Source: Rodentibacter genomosp. 2 (GTDB lineage Bacteria > Pseudomonadota > Gammaproteobacteria > Enterobacterales > Pasteurellaceae). Taken from it: a stretch of 64,000 bases of DNA. The notes under the pieces were generated by a model. It had not been told where the DNA came from, made no database searches, and saw only the letters and a list, made by a program, of their open reading frames with translations. The stretch is taken from contig MLHP01000017.1 of assembly GCA_001999425.1 (NCBI GenBank), positions 41,156 through 105,155 of the forward strand, written 5' to 3'. The translations under genes and the position numbers were made by a program. Below, piece by piece: positions 1 through 9,772 of this stretch (within the stretch, counting starts at the first letter, position 1; each line of letters begins with the position of its first letter).

Positions 1-88
1 TAAAAATCAACACCAATACAAGTAAAACATCTAAAAACGGGACAATATTAATTTCAGACTTAATTTCTTTACGTGAGCGACGAGCCAT
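1..88 (-). CDS. tolR: TolR, Tol-Pal system protein (5' end only)
   Basis: The first 29 codons of TolR are present and the gene runs off the left edge. The start is basic (MARRSRKEIKSEINIVPFLD) and leads into the single membrane segment, which carries the conserved Asp (PFLDVLLVLV) of the TolR/ExbD family. TolR works with TolQ as the proton-driven motor of the Tol-Pal envelope system at the inner membrane. It lies directly downstream of tolQ, and the gap contains a perfect uptake-signal palindrome. Confidence 0.93.
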   Translation of the reverse strand, partial: MARRSRKEIKSEINIVPFLDVLLVLVLIF

Positions 89-116
89 ATTTTCCTCTAA
101 AACTTCGCTAAAAATG

Positions 117-136
117 ACCGCACTTTAAAGTGCGGT
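117..136. repeat. Perfect 20-base palindrome of paired uptake signals
   Basis: ACCGCACTTTAAAGTGCGGT is fully self-complementary and is made of two opposed AAGTGCGGT uptake signals. It lies between tolQ and tolR. RNA from it would fold into a strong hairpin, which may reduce read-through from tolQ into tolR; that effect is inferred. Confidence 0.8.
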
Positions 137-154
137 TAATTTTCCTGTTATTTT

Positions 155-847
155 TTAATGGGAATGTGGTGGTTTACCAAAGGCTTGGCGGTGTAAAATT
201 GTAGTAAATTCATCAATAAAGTTACCATAATTTTGCTCAATTGCATTTACCCGTAAACTTAAACGATTATAAGCCATTACAGCGGGAATCGCTGCAAATA
301 AACCAATCGCCGTAGCAATCAATGCTTCTGCAATACCCGGAGCAACCATTTGTAATGTAGCTTGTTTCGCACCACTTAATGCCATAAACGCATGCATAAT
401 TCCCCAAACTGTACCAAATAACCCGATATAAGGACTGACGGAGGCCACAGTCGCTAAAAATGGAACTCGACTTTCAAGACCTTCAATTTCACGATTCATT
501 GCCAAATTCATCGCTCGGGTCGCTCCCTTAATAATCGCCTCCGGCGCATCAGCATTGACTTGTTTTAAACGTGAGAATTCTTTAAATCCTATAAAGAAAA
601 TTTGTTCACTCCCGCTTAATACGTCTCGGCGGTTTGATAGCCCCTCATATAATTTATTAAGATCTTCACCGGACCAAAAACGATCCTCAAATGTGTTCGC
701 TTCTTTTAACGCACTAGTTAATACACGGCTACGTTGAATAATAATTGCCCACGAAATAATCGAGAATAAAATCAAAATCACAATTACAAGTTGAACAACA
801 ATACTTGCTTTTAGAAAAAGATCTAAAAAGTTCAATTCTGCAGTCAT
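155..847 (-). CDS. tolQ: TolQ, Tol-Pal system proton channel subunit
   Basis: This 230-residue protein has the MotA/TolQ/ExbB layout. One membrane segment lies near residues 16-38, then a cytoplasmic region, then a second (about 130-155) and third (about 168-190) segment. The family motif [13 protein letters not shown] sits near residue 143. With TolR it uses the proton gradient to energise TolA and keep the outer membrane constricted at division. It follows ybgC by 18 bases and precedes tolR, the usual ybgC-tolQ-tolR order. Confidence 0.97.
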   Translation of the reverse strand: MTAELNFLDLFLKASIVVQLVIVILILFSIISWAIIIQRSRVLTSALKEANTFEDRFWSGEDLNKLYEGLSNRRDVLSGSEQIFFIGFKEFSRLKQVNADAPEAIIKGATRAMNLAMNREIEGLESRVPFLATVASVSPYIGLFGTVWGIMHAFMALSGAKQATLQMVAPGIAEALIATAIGLFAAIPAVMAYNRLSLRVNAIEQNYGNFIDEFTTILHRQAFGKPPHSH

Positions 848-865
848 TACCTACTCCGAGAAAGG

Positions 866-1276
866 TTATATATTATCTGAAAAGGCAGCTTTTATTTCAG
901 CTGGAATAGCTGCCGGTTTCATTTTACCTAGATCAACATAGGCTACTTTAACAGTAGCCGTTGACAAAATTACTGTATCTCTCATTAGTCGTTGCTCAAA
1001 GAGGATTGTTGCTCCTTTTATTGTAACGACCTCTGTTTCAACAATAAGAAAATCATCCAGTTTTGCCGGAACACAGTAATCAATAGCCATCGATTTGACA
1101 ACAAATGCGCCTTGTTGTTCCTGCAATAATTTTTGCTGAGAAAAACGTTGTTTTCTTAAATACTCCGTTCGTGCACGTTCAAAAAAATTTAAATAACGAG
1201 CATGATAAACCACACCGCCGGCATCAGTATCTTCATAATAAACACGCACAGAGAAACGAAAAACTTTTGAATCCAA
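866..1276 (-). CDS. ybgC: YbgC, Tol-Pal-associated acyl-CoA thioesterase
   Basis: This hotdog-fold thioesterase carries the 4HBT signature EDTDAGGVVYHARYLNFFER. I place the start at the TTG at 1276, not at the ATG at 1339. A GAGG ribosome site lies 7 bases before the TTG, and the resulting 136 residues begin as YbgC homologues do, while the upstream 21 residues have no family counterpart. YbgC hydrolyses acyl-CoA or acyl-ACP and associates with the envelope. It sits between the cyd and tol genes. Confidence 0.92.
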   Translation of the reverse strand: MDSKVFRFSVRVYYEDTDAGGVVYHARYLNFFERARTEYLRKQRFSQQKLLQEQQGAFVVKSMAIDYCVPAKLDDFLIVETEVVTIKGATILFEQRLMRDTVILSTATVKVAYVDLGKMKPAAIPAEIKAAFSDNI

Positions 1277-1365
1277 CTTGTTTTCCTCATTCAACAGTCT
1301 GAAATCGGCTATTCTAGAGTCAGTTTTCACTCTGCGCAAGTACTTTCAAATGGCTAGAGTATGAT

Positions 1366-1650
1366 TTATGCATAATGTACAACTATTGCAAGTAAAAATG
1401 CAAAATAGCCAAAATAAGGAAAAAAAACTATCTGCCAAAAAGTGTGGTTAATTTCAAAGCCAATTCCATGAATCCATGCACAAACTACTCCCCATAGAAT
1501 GAAAAGAATCCAAAATGGATTGGTTGTTCTTAATTGAGTGGAAAACAGATCGAAGTTAAATAAAAAAGCAAGCGTTAATATAATTGCCAAGATAAATGAA
1601 AGGGTTCTTAACGAACCCTTATTAACATATTGATAGAGAAATTGAATCAT
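1366..1650 (-). CDS. ybgE: YbgE, cyd operon membrane protein
   Basis: This 94-residue protein has about three hydrophobic segments (near 16-31, 45-63 and 70-92) and matches YbgE, the small protein encoded after cydX in many gammaproteobacteria. Its ATG overlaps the cydX stop by one base (TAATG), so the two are probably translationally coupled. The precise role is unknown; the gene is co-transcribed with cytochrome bd. Confidence 0.87.
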   Translation of the reverse strand: MIQFLYQYVNKGSLRTLSFILAIILTLAFLFNFDLFSTQLRTTNPFWILFILWGVVCAWIHGIGFEINHTFWQIVFFPYFGYFAFLLAIVVHYA

Positions 1651-1748
1651 TATTCGTCAAATTGCCCTAAATTTTCTTTGTTTTTTGTGACTTTTACACT
1701 GGCAAAAATTGCCGCTAAAATACCCACTACCCAAATTACATATAACAT
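1650..1748 (-). CDS. cydX: CydX, small subunit of cytochrome bd oxidase
   Basis: This 32-residue peptide starts MLYVIWVVGILAAIFASVKV and has one membrane helix and a charged tail. It lies 12 bases downstream of cydB with an AGGAGAT ribosome site at 1754-1760. Size, single helix and position between cydB and ybgE match CydX (YbgT), which stabilises the haem groups of the CydAB oxidase. It is short enough to be missed by automatic gene callers. Confidence 0.9.
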   Translation of the reverse strand: MLYVIWVVGILAAIFASVKVTKNKENLGQFDE

Positions 1749-1760
1749 CTCATATCTCCT

Positions 1761-2897
1761 TTAGTATAATGAGTTTGTGTTTTCTTCCACAAAGCCTTCA
1801 TCCAAACGACCAAACATTTTGAAGTATGACCAAATGGTATAGGCAAGGGAAATAACCACAAATACCAGCGCTAAGAAAAGCATCCAAGTTAGCGTTAATT
1901 CGCTTGATGTTGCATCCCACATTAATAAGCTCTGTTCAGGATGTGAGCTTGAAGGCATCACAAATGGGAACATAGAAACTGCGGCAGTAATAATCACACC
2001 AGCCATGGTTAATGAAGAAAATAAAAATGCAAAACCACAACGATTTGCTTTTGAGAAAATTACATTCAATAATGCGCTCACTACTGCTAAGGCTGGGAAA
2101 ATCCACAAAATAGGCATCTCATTGAAGTTTCTGAACCATGCCCCGGTTTCAACAGCAACTTCTTTACCCATAGGAGAAGATGGAGCAAAGTGATCGATAG
2201 CACTGGTAACAACATAGCCATCTTTGAAGTATAACCATACACCTGCAAGGATAAATGCGATTAAAGTTACAAATGCACCAACTTGCGTTATCGCACGGAC
2301 TCTATCTCTTAATTCGGAGGTAGTTTTCATTTGTAACCAATTTGCGCCGTGTGTTACAAGCATTGCTAAGCTAATCACACCACATAGCAAGGCAAATGGA
2401 TTTAACAAGGCAAAGAACGAACCGGTATAAGTCACCTGTGCGATTTCATTAAATTCAAATGGAACACCTTGTAATAAATTACCAAATGCTACACCGAAAA
2501 CTAATGCAGGAACCAAACCACCAGCAAATAAGCCCCAATCCCATACAGCACGCCATGTCGGATTATCAATTTTTGCACGATACTCAAAACCGATTGGACG
2601 GAAGAATAGTGCGGCTAATACTAACACAAGTGCAATATAGAAACCCGAGAACGATACAGCATATACGATTGGCCATGCTGCGAACACTGCACCACCGGCA
2701 GTTAATAACCAAACTTGGTTACCATCCCAGTGAGGAGCAATTGAGTTAATCATAATACGGCGTTCCACTTCTTTTTTACCAGCAACAGGTAAAAGTGCGG
2801 TTACGCCCATATCAAATCCATCAGTTACAGAGAAACCGATTAGCAATACAACGACTAACACCCACCAAATAAAACGTAGAAATTCATAATCAATCAT
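1761..2897 (-). CDS. cydB: Cytochrome bd ubiquinol oxidase subunit II (CydB)
   Basis: This 378-residue polytopic membrane protein begins MIDYEFLRFIWWVLVVVLLIG and matches CydB throughout, including the conserved GFDMGVTALLP and WDGNQVWLL segments. CydB pairs with CydA to oxidise quinol and reduce oxygen with high affinity without pumping protons. It starts 14 bases after cydA, and cydX and ybgE follow closely, so this is one operon. Confidence 0.97.
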   Translation of the reverse strand: MIDYEFLRFIWWVLVVVLLIGFSVTDGFDMGVTALLPVAGKKEVERRIMINSIAPHWDGNQVWLLTAGGAVFAAWPIVYAVSFSGFYIALVLVLAALFFRPIGFEYRAKIDNPTWRAVWDWGLFAGGLVPALVFGVAFGNLLQGVPFEFNEIAQVTYTGSFFALLNPFALLCGVISLAMLVTHGANWLQMKTTSELRDRVRAITQVGAFVTLIAFILAGVWLYFKDGYVVTSAIDHFAPSSPMGKEVAVETGAWFRNFNEMPILWIFPALAVVSALLNVIFSKANRCGFAFLFSSLTMAGVIITAAVSMFPFVMPSSSHPEQSLLMWDATSSELTLTWMLFLALVFVVISLAYTIWSYFKMFGRLDEGFVEENTNSLY

Positions 2898-2911
2898 AAT
2901 TCGTCTCCTGT

Positions 2912-4477
2912 TTATTTAGATGACTGTTCAAAGTAGTATTTGCCGGTTTTCAATGCACTCGGACCTAAACGTGCATATTTAAACATTAAATACATTTCAA
3001 CAATAATAAACGCTAAGTAAAGTGCACAGATTAAACCAATAGAGAACCAAAGATCACCTACACCTAAATTTGAAGCGGATACACCAACCGGCAAGACTTC
3101 ATAAATTGCCCATGGTTGACGACCATACTCAGCTAAGAACCAACCACATTCAATCGCAATCCAAGGTAAAGGTAAGCTCCATAACAATGCTTTTAACAAT
3201 AATGGGCTTTGTGTCACTTTATCACGTAAATTTTGAACAAAAGCACCTAATGCTAATAGTGCAAGTAAACCGCCTACAGCAAGCATTGCACGGAATGCCC
3301 AAAAGTTTGGACCTACATTCGGAATAGTGTCGCGTGCAGCTTGTTTAATTTGTTCTTCTGTAGCATCCACTACTTTATCAGTATAGCGTTTTAACAATAA
3401 ACCGAAACCAAGATCTTTTTTCACATCTTCAAATTTTGCTTTCGTTTCTGGATTAACTTGACCTGCTGCTTTTTTCTCAGCTTTCAATTGAGTGAAAAGA
3501 TCATAGGCAACAATACCATTGCGAACACGTGTTTCATTCAACGCTTGAAGCTCTTTCAAACCTGTAATTTCAGTGTCAAAAGAACGGGTTGCAACTATAC
3601 CTCCAACCATTGGCACGCTAATTTCGAAATCATTTTTCATTTCAGCGGTATTAGGAATGGCAGCTATATGAAATGATGCTGGAGTTGGTTGAGTTTCGAA
3701 TTCTGCCTCCATCGCTGCTAATTTTACCGGTTGAGCTTTACCAATATCATAACCTGATTCATCACCAAGAATTAATACTGAGACAGAAGCAATAAAACCA
3801 AAGGTTGCTGCTATAGAGAAAGAACGTTTTGCAAATCCAAGATCACGACCTTTTAATAAATAGTACGCACTGATCCCCAATACGAAGAATGCACCCGTTA
3901 CATAACCAGCAGAAAGTGTATGTAAGAATTTACTTTGTGCAACTGGATTTAACCATAAATCCATGAAGCTGGTCATTTCCATACGCACAGTTTCAAAATT
4001 GAATTCTGACGCAACTGGATTTTGCATCCAACCATTTGCAACGAGGATCCACATTGCGGAGAGATTTGAACCAAACGCAACACAGTATGTGGTCAGTAAA
4101 TGTTTCCCTTTCGATAAACGATCCCAACCAAAGAAAAATAAACCAACAAATGTTGATTCTAAGAAAAATGCAAGCAATGCTTCAATCGCCAACGGCGCAC
4201 CGAAAATATCACCTACATAATGAGAATAGTAAGACCAGTTAGTACCAAATTGGAATTCCATAATGATACCGGTAGTCACCCCAAGGGCAAAGTTAATACC
4301 AAATAACTTACCCCAGAATTTTGTCATATCTTTATAGACTTCTTTGCCTGTTACAACATAGGTGGTTTCCATAATTACTAATACGAAAGTCAAACCTAAT
4401 GTTAAAGGGACAAAAATGAAGTGATATAACGCAGTCAAGGCAAACTGTAAGCGAGAAAGTTCAACAACGTCTAACAT
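2912..4477 (-). CDS. cydA: Cytochrome bd ubiquinol oxidase subunit I (CydA)
   Basis: From the ATG at 4477 the product is 521 residues and begins [20 protein letters not shown], aligning with the start of E. coli CydA and placing the haem b595 ligand at His19. An AGAGG ribosome site lies 5 bases upstream. A longer GTG start at 4510 lacks a ribosome site and is not favoured. The quinol-binding Q-loop region (near residues 240-380) and the C-terminal [12 protein letters not shown] segment are conserved. It is the first gene of the cyd operon. Confidence 0.96.
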   Translation of the reverse strand: MLDVVELSRLQFALTALYHFIFVPLTLGLTFVLVIMETTYVVTGKEVYKDMTKFWGKLFGINFALGVTTGIIMEFQFGTNWSYYSHYVGDIFGAPLAIEALLAFFLESTFVGLFFFGWDRLSKGKHLLTTYCVAFGSNLSAMWILVANGWMQNPVASEFNFETVRMEMTSFMDLWLNPVAQSKFLHTLSAGYVTGAFFVLGISAYYLLKGRDLGFAKRSFSIAATFGFIASVSVLILGDESGYDIGKAQPVKLAAMEAEFETQPTPASFHIAAIPNTAEMKNDFEISVPMVGGIVATRSFDTEITGLKELQALNETRVRNGIVAYDLFTQLKAEKKAAGQVNPETKAKFEDVKKDLGFGLLLKRYTDKVVDATEEQIKQAARDTIPNVGPNFWAFRAMLAVGGLLALLALGAFVQNLRDKVTQSPLLLKALLWSLPLPWIAIECGWFLAEYGRQPWAIYEVLPVGVSASNLGVGDLWFSIGLICALYLAFIIVEMYLMFKYARLGPSALKTGKYYFEQSSK

Positions 4478-4793
4478 CCCAACCTCTTGTAAAAATGACA
4501 AGTCACTCACTATGATTAATAAAGACTATTTCTTTAAATAACCACCCCAAACACCTAATTAAACCACTAGATCCAATTAAGCAAACACTAAATCACTACA
4601 CATAATAAATCTTTTTAAGAATTACAATAAAATAAAATGATGAATTATGAAGCAGACAACTCAGAATGGGTAGTATTCTACAACTAATCATAAGGATAAA
4701 AAACAGCTAAAATGTTATCTCGCTCACATTTTTGATATAAACTGGAAAAAATTTTGTCTATTTTCTAATAAAAATTAATCATTCATAAAAACA

Positions 4794-4807
4794 TTGATTA
4801 ATATCTA
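4794..4807. promoter_or_regulatory. FNR-like site in the cydA upstream gap
   Basis: TTGATTAATATCTA matches the FNR consensus TTGAT-N4-ATCAA at 9 of 10 defined positions. It lies in the 411-base AT-rich gap (4478-4888) between the divergent cydA and the small secreted-protein gene. cyd operons are commonly controlled by oxygen through FNR and ArcA. The site is about 320 bases from the cydA start and 80 from the other gene, so its target is uncertain. I see no other firm signal in the gap. Confidence 0.35.
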
Positions 4808-4888
4808 GACATTCTCTGCATATTTTGCTATTTTCACCGACGGCTAAATTTAGAGATATTTAGATAATTTTTGTTAAAGGATTTCACA

Positions 4889-5194
4889 ATGAAGAAAATT
4901 TCAATGATTTTGACCGCACTTTTCTCACTAGGGTCATTTTCAGCAATTGCCGCCCCACAGAAATCTAATGAAATGCTACCTCAATGTGCTCAATTATTTA
5001 AAGAAGCAGAGAATTTAATCATTCAAGCGGAAAAACAGCCCGGTACACATACTCAGGTTAGTAAAATTAAGAATAAACTCAATCAAAGTAAAAAACAAAT
5101 TCTCGAAATGGAACTCGCTACCCAACTCAAAAGTTGTAATGTAGGGTTGGCAAAACTAAATAGTATGAAAGATAGTTCCGAACAAGCTAATTAA
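4889..5194 (+). CDS. Small secreted protein, DUF5339-like
   Basis: The product is 101 residues from the ATG at 4889 (AAAGGA ribosome site upstream). A signal peptide of about 22 residues ends SAIAA, so it should be periplasmic. The mature part has two Cys residues, is helical and charged, and includes EKQPGTHTQ. This pattern resembles small Pasteurellaceae periplasmic proteins classed as DUF5339, but I cannot confirm the family here. The function is unknown. It is convergent with ruvB. Confidence 0.65.
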   Translation: MKKISMILTALFSLGSFSAIAAPQKSNEMLPQCAQLFKEAENLIIQAEKQPGTHTQVSKIKNKLNQSKKQILEMELATQLKSCNVGLAKLNSMKDSSEQAN

Positions 5195-5209
5195 CCTAAG
5201 CATTAAATC

Positions 5210-5246
5210 AAAAAGGACTTATTGAAAATTTCAGTAAGTCTTTTTT
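5210..5246. terminator. Bidirectional terminator between the small gene and ruvB
   Basis: AAAAAGGACTTA and TAAGTCTTTTTT form a stem with a bulged G, and TGAAA/TTTCA extends it towards the loop. T runs on both strands suit the convergent genes either side. Confidence 0.7.
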
Positions 5247-5259
5247 GTTATTCGTTTGT

Positions 5260-6267
5260 TTAAGACGCCAGTTTTTGCAAACCAAAATGACGATAAGTTT
5301 GTGCCGTTGCAATCCTTCCACGCGGAGTACGCTGTAAAAAACCTTGCTGAATTAAATAAGGTTCTAACACATCTTCAATAGTATCACGCTCTTCGCCTAT
5401 TGCCGCAGCCAAATTATCCAATCCAACTGGCCCCCCATCAAAACGCTCAATTACGGCACTCAGTAATTTCCGGTCTAAATAATCAAAGCCTGCATCATCA
5501 ACATCTAACATTGCAAGAGCTTGTTTCGCTATATCCAAAGAAATCACACCTCCATTTCTTACATCAGCATAATCACGCACACGGCGTAATAAACGATTTG
5601 CAATACGTGGAGTACCGCGAGAACGGCGGGCAACTTCAAAAGCAGCCTGTTGTTCCAATTCAAGGTTTAAACAAACCGCACTTCGAACAACAATCGAGGT
5701 TAAATCTGCTATTGAATAAAATTCTAAACGCTGTACGATACCAAAACGATCGCGTAAAGGCGAAGTCAAAGATCCGGCACGTGTCGTTGCCCCGACTAAA
5801 GTAAAGGGAGGTAACTCTAATTTGATGGAACGTGCCGCCGGTCCTTCCCCAATCATAATATCCAATTGGTAATCTTCCATTGCCGGATACAGTACTTCTT
5901 CAATAGCCGGCGAAAGGCGATGAATTTCGTCAATAAACAGCACATCATAGGGTTCTAGATTCGTTAGCATTGCTGCCAAATCACCAGCTTTTTCTAAAAC
6001 AGGGCCTGACGTTGTACGAATATTCACGCCCATTTCATTCGCAACAATATTGGCAAGCGTTGTCTTACCCAACCCAGGAGGGCCAAAAATCAACAAATGA
6101 TCTAAAGCCTCTTTGCGTAATTTTGCAGCTTTAATAAAAATATCCATTTGCTCGCATACTTGTGCCTGCCCAACGTAATCGGCCAGTAATTTGGGACGAA
6201 TTGCACGGTCAATCACATCTTCATCAAGTTTCGCTTGACTACTAATAATTCTATCTGCTTCAATCAT
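5260..6267 (-). CDS. ruvB: RuvB, Holliday junction branch-migration ATPase
   Basis: This 335-residue AAA+ motor has Walker [12 protein letters not shown], Walker B DEIHR and a C-terminal winged helix ending TPRGRIAT. The ring-shaped hexamer drives branch migration at Holliday junctions bound by RuvA. It begins 10 bases after ruvA. The order ruvC-ruvA-ruvB is the standard resolvasome cluster. Confidence 0.98.
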   Translation of the reverse strand: MIEADRIISSQAKLDEDVIDRAIRPKLLADYVGQAQVCEQMDIFIKAAKLRKEALDHLLIFGPPGLGKTTLANIVANEMGVNIRTTSGPVLEKAGDLAAMLTNLEPYDVLFIDEIHRLSPAIEEVLYPAMEDYQLDIMIGEGPAARSIKLELPPFTLVGATTRAGSLTSPLRDRFGIVQRLEFYSIADLTSIVVRSAVCLNLELEQQAAFEVARRSRGTPRIANRLLRRVRDYADVRNGGVISLDIAKQALAMLDVDDAGFDYLDRKLLSAVIERFDGGPVGLDNLAAAIGEERDTIEDVLEPYLIQQGFLQRTPRGRIATAQTYRHFGLQKLAS

Positions 6268-6277
6268 CCGCTTGCCC

Positions 6278-6889
6278 CTATAACGCCGCTTTTAAGGCTT
6301 CACGAATCAGTTGTTCACTATTCAATTCGGGTTTTATCACGCGTTTAACCATTTTTGCAGCATCCGTTGGTTTATACCCTAATGCAATCAATGCCGAAAC
6401 GGCTTCATTTTCTGAGTTTTCTTGATATGAAATAACAGAAGGCTCGCTAGATAGCTTACTTTCTATAAAGAAATCATTTTGTTTCACACCTTTAAATTTT
6501 CCTTTTAATTCAACTAATAGACGCTCTGCGGTTTTTTTGCCTACACCAGGAATTTTAACAAGTTTGGAAAGCTCTTCGTGCTCAATCGCATAAGCAAATT
6601 GCTCAACAGACATTGCTGATAAAATTGCCAATGCCAATTTTGGTCCAACGCCATTGGTTTTAATTAATTCACGAAATAAAGTGCGGTCAGTTTTTTGTGC
6701 AAATCCAAAAAGTAAATGTGCATCTTCTCGAATAGCAAGATGAGTAAACAAGGTTGTTTCCTGTCCGAGCTCAGGCAAGTCATAAAAGCTCGTCATCGGC
6801 AAAAGTAACTCATAGCCAACGCCTTGCACATTAAGTAAAATTTCAGGGGGTTGTTTTTCTAATAGAATACCTGTTAAACGACCAATCAT
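6278..6889 (-). CDS. ruvA: RuvA, Holliday junction-binding protein
   Basis: This 203-residue protein has the N-terminal OB fold ([19 protein letters not shown]), two helix-hairpin-helix motifs ([13 protein letters not shown] and [13 protein letters not shown]) and the C-terminal domain that contacts RuvB. It binds the four-way junction as a tetramer. It lies between ruvC and ruvB on the same strand. Confidence 0.98.
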   Translation of the reverse strand: MIGRLTGILLEKQPPEILLNVQGVGYELLLPMTSFYDLPELGQETTLFTHLAIREDAHLLFGFAQKTDRTLFRELIKTNGVGPKLALAILSAMSVEQFAYAIEHEELSKLVKIPGVGKKTAERLLVELKGKFKGVKQNDFFIESKLSSEPSVISYQENSENEAVSALIALGYKPTDAAKMVKRVIKPELNSEQLIREALKAAL

Positions 6890-6931
6890 AATTTATCCAT
6901 AAGCATAAAGTTTTTGCATAGAATAAAATAA

Positions 6932-6951
6932 AACTGGACGAACATCCAGTT
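6932..6951 (-). terminator. Hairpin at the ruvC 3' end
   Basis: Read on the minus strand, AACTGGA and TCCAGTT form a 7-pair stem followed by TTATTTTATT. It overlaps the ruvC stop and may partly separate ruvC from ruvAB. Confidence 0.6.
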
Positions 6952-7522
6952 ATTTCTTTAACCGAAAACGCCCTCGGCTATAACGTGTTTTTAAAAGTGC
7001 GGTGATTTTTTCTTGGGTTTCCATTACTTTTGCAGAACCCGCAATATGTAAAGAATGATTCATAGAATGAGCATGGGTAATCGCGATTGCTAAGGCATCT
7101 GCCGCATCTGATTGTGGTTTATCTAAAAGTTTCAGAATACGTGTAACCATATCCTGAACCTGAATCTTATCTGCCGAACCTACACCAACAACGGTCTGTT
7201 TCACTAACCTTGCAGCATATTCAAACACCGGTAAATCGTGATTTACCGCCGCCACAATCGCCGTGCCCCTTGCCTGCCCCAGTTTCAGCGCAGAATCCGC
7301 ATTTTTTGCCATAAAGACTTGTTCAATCGCAAACATATCCGGTTGAAATTGAGTAATAATTTCCGTCACTCCGGCATAAATTCGCTTTAATCGAGTAGGA
7401 AGATCATCCACTTGAGTCCGAATTGCTCCGCTACCAAGATATTCTAAATGACGACCCACTTGGCGAATCACACCATAGCCGGTCACATGGGAACCGGGGT
7501 CAATACCCAAAATAATATTCAT
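6950..7522 (-). CDS. ruvC: RuvC, Holliday junction resolvase
   Basis: This 190-residue RNase H-fold endonuclease carries the acidic residues of its active site in [19 protein letters not shown] and [11 protein letters not shown]. It cuts Holliday junctions symmetrically within the RuvAB complex. It lies downstream of yebC, from which a terminator hairpin separates it, and upstream of ruvA. Confidence 0.98.
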   Translation of the reverse strand: MNIILGIDPGSHVTGYGVIRQVGRHLEYLGSGAIRTQVDDLPTRLKRIYAGVTEIITQFQPDMFAIEQVFMAKNADSALKLGQARGTAIVAAVNHDLPVFEYAARLVKQTVVGVGSADKIQVQDMVTRILKLLDKPQSDAADALAIAITHAHSMNHSLHIAGSAKVMETQEKITALLKTRYSRGRFRLKK

Positions 7523-7536
7523 TGTTTTCTATAAAA

Positions 7537-7560
7537 AATGGGTAGGAATCCCACCCATTT
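7537..7560 (-). terminator. Terminator after yebC
   Basis: On the minus strand AAATGGGT and ACCCATTT pair around GGGATTCCT and are followed by a run of T (TTTTTTATAG). It lies between the yebC stop and the ruvC start. Confidence 0.75.
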
Positions 7561-7569
7561 ATCAAATAA

Positions 7570-8310
7570 CTAGAGTTGCGCGGCGACTTCGTCACTAATT
7601 TCACCATTGTGATATACGTTTTGTACATCATCACAATCTTCCAACATCTCAATTAAACGAAGAAGTTTCGGCGCAGTCTCAAGATCAAGATCAACTGTTG
7701 TAGATGGAATCATCGTCACTTCAGCTTCCTGAACTTTGAAACCGGCTTTTTCAATACCATCACGCACATTTCCTAAATCTTCCCATGCCGTATAAATTTC
7801 AAATGAACCGTCGTCTTGCCGTTGAATATCGTCTGCACCTGCTTCAATCGCGGCTTCTGTCAAAGCATCTTCATCGGCTTCAGCAATTAAAATCAAGCCT
7901 TTTTTGCTGAATAAATATCCTACCGAACCTTCCGTTCCTAAGTTTCCCCCACATTTGGTAAAACTAGGACGAACTTGTGAAATCGTGCGGTTAGCATTAT
8001 CGCTTAAACATTCCACCATTACTGCCGTTCCGCCCGGTCCGTAACCTTCGTAAATTTTGGTTTCCATATTGGTGTCATCGCCACCACCGACACCCCGTTC
8101 AATCGCACGGTTAATCGTATCCCGTGTCATATTGCTGGATAAGGCTTTATCCACCGCCGCACGCAGACGTGGGTTTGCCGACACATCGCCACCGCCTAAT
8201 TTTGCGGCAGTCACCAATTCACGAATTAATTTTGTAAAAATTTTCCCGCGCTGCGCATCTTGTGCAGCTTTGCGGTGTTTAATGTTAGCCCACTTACTAT
8301 GACCTGCCAT
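7570..8310 (-). CDS. yebC: YebC/TACO1-family transcriptional or translational regulator
   Basis: This 246-residue protein begins [20 protein letters not shown], the invariant YebC start. The acidic central region and the [11 protein letters not shown] segment are present. Family members are described as DNA-binding regulators, and others relieve ribosome stalling at proline stretches. Its place immediately upstream of ruvC is conserved across gammaproteobacteria. Confidence 0.96.
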   Translation of the reverse strand: MAGHSKWANIKHRKAAQDAQRGKIFTKLIRELVTAAKLGGGDVSANPRLRAAVDKALSSNMTRDTINRAIERGVGGGDDTNMETKIYEGYGPGGTAVMVECLSDNANRTISQVRPSFTKCGGNLGTEGSVGYLFSKKGLILIAEADEDALTEAAIEAGADDIQRQDDGSFEIYTAWEDLGNVRDGIEKAGFKVQEAEVTMIPSTTVDLDLETAPKLLRLIEMLEDCDDVQNVYHNGEISDEVAAQL

Positions 8311-8337
8311 TTTATTTTCCTTCTTAAAATTATTTTG

Positions 8338-8808
8338 TTAAAACGGATAATTTTTCGTTGCAACAACTGTATCATTTAATAAATATTTTCTGATCGCTTC
8401 AGCATTATTCGGAGATTTTGTCATTTTAGTGGATTGCTCCGCCGAGACCCATTGATACGCCAAATGTTCCGATAATTGTGGGATAAACTCCCGTTCCACT
8501 GCCAATAAAAACCAATGTTCCCGGCAATGGGTAACATTCGGTGCGTATTTATAGCGGAAATGCGGAAAAATTTCAAATTCTATGCTCTCATTACAATCAA
8601 AAAGTGCGGTAGAATTTTCCGTTATTTTTAACCGCACTTCTTCCCACAACTCCCGAACTACCGCTTGCCGTGGCGTTTCATTTTCTTCCAAAGAACCGGT
8701 AACGGATTGCCAAAAAGTCGGGTCATCTTGACGTTGAAGCATTAGCAATCGCCCACTACTTTGGGCATAGATCAGCACTAAAACGGAATAGGGATTTTTA
8801 TACTTCAT
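8338..8808 (-). CDS. nudB: NudB, dihydroneopterin triphosphate pyrophosphohydrolase
   Basis: This 156-residue Nudix protein has the Nudix box G-SLEENETPRQAVV-REL-WEE. The final Gly of the consensus is replaced by Val, as in E. coli NudB. It removes pyrophosphate from dihydroneopterin triphosphate, an early folate step. Its ATG directly follows the stop of the LOG-family gene, and yebC follows after 27 bases. Confidence 0.93.
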   Translation of the reverse strand: MKYKNPYSVLVLIYAQSSGRLLMLQRQDDPTFWQSVTGSLEENETPRQAVVRELWEEVRLKITENSTALFDCNESIEFEIFPHFRYKYAPNVTHCREHWFLLAVEREFIPQLSEHLAYQWVSAEQSTKMTKSPNNAEAIRKYLLNDTVVATKNYPF

Positions 8809-9369
8809 TTAATAATGTCTAATCTCAGGGGCTTGGTAGGTAGCAATAAAGCGGGCGATTTCCTCTAACTCATCGGAAAATAAGATTTTTTGGTAATCCT
8901 CCGGCGTAAGAAAACCGTATTTCACCATCTGCTCAAATACCATTTTCAGCGGCTGATAATAGCCATTCTGATTAAATAAAATACACGGATTCGGGTTTTG
9001 CCCGATTCTCGCCCACGAAATCACTTCGCTAATTTCCTCTAGCGTCCCCGGCCCGCCAGCTAAGGCAATATAAGCGTCGCCTAGCTCAATCATCTTTTTC
9101 TTACGCGCCTGCATTGTCTCTACGGTGATCAACTGGGTTAAGCCGCTATGTGCCAACTCCCTCGCTTGCAAAAAAGTCGGGATAACGCCGATAACCTTAC
9201 CGCCTTCAGCCAGTACGGTGTCGGCAATCACGCCCATCAATCCTGCTCGTCCACCACCGTAAATTAACGTATGCCGATTGGCGGCGATCCATTTACCCAA
9301 ACGTACCGCCGAAGCCTGATAAACTGGATCATTGCCTAAACTTGCACCGCAATAAACGGTAATATTCAT
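8809..9369 (-). CDS. LOG-family nucleoside monophosphate phosphoribohydrolase
   Basis: The product has 186 residues with the family motifs YGGGRAGLMG (near residue 38) and ALAGGPGTLEE (the PGGxGTxxE phosphoribohydrolase signature, near 100). Members split the N-glycosidic bond of AMP or modified AMP; plant and bacterial LOG proteins act on cytokinin nucleotides. The physiological substrate here is unknown. It overlaps the upstream MazG-like gene by 4 bases (ATGA). Confidence 0.9.
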   Translation of the reverse strand: MNITVYCGASLGNDPVYQASAVRLGKWIAANRHTLIYGGGRAGLMGVIADTVLAEGGKVIGVIPTFLQARELAHSGLTQLITVETMQARKKKMIELGDAYIALAGGPGTLEEISEVISWARIGQNPNPCILFNQNGYYQPLKMVFEQMVKYGFLTPEDYQKILFSDELEEIARFIATYQAPEIRHY

Positions 9370-9689
9370 TCTGTCTCCTCCAAACGCCGTTGTAATTTTT
9401 GTTGATTGTCTTGCATTATCTCCGCCAGCTCAAGTTGGTATTTATCCGCTAAAATCAGCACATTATTTAGCACATCGCCTAACTCTTCCCGAATATGATC
9501 CAAACGGGCTTGCCGAGATAATTGCGGCTCATCGGCTCTATCCCGCCCGATTTCATACGCCCTAACCGCTTGTGCTAATTCCCCGACTTCCTCCGTTAAA
9601 AAATTCAAACGAATAAAGGGATTATAGTCATACCACTGCCGACGTTTATAATATTTTACTAACCAGTGTTGATAAGTTTGTAGTGTCAT
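9366..9689 (-). CDS. MazG-like nucleotide pyrophosphohydrolase
   Basis: This 107-residue all-helical protein has the EExxE...ExxD metal-binding pattern of the MazG/dUTPase-like superfamily (LTEEVGELAQAV and REELGDVLNNVL). It probably hydrolyses a nucleoside triphosphate to the monophosphate; the substrate is not evident. It overlaps the LOG-family gene, suggesting a small nucleotide-sanitation group with nudB. Confidence 0.87.
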   Translation of the reverse strand: MTLQTYQHWLVKYYKRRQWYDYNPFIRLNFLTEEVGELAQAVRAYEIGRDRADEPQLSRQARLDHIREELGDVLNNVLILADKYQLELAEIMQDNQQKLQRRLEETE

Positions 9690-9736
9690 TTTATTTTTTG
9701 CATCATTTCAAGGGAATGTAACCGCTTGCGCTTAAC

Positions 9737-9772
9737 AAAAGCCCCTTAAATCAGTGAGTTTAAAGGGCTTTG
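9737..9772 (-). terminator. Terminator overlapping the EVE-like gene's stop
   Basis: AAAGCCC and GGGCTTT arms, extended by TTTAA/TTAAA, flank an 8-10 base loop. On the minus strand the hairpin is followed by TTGTTAAG. The arm includes the last codons of the gene at 9760-10200. Confidence 0.65.
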
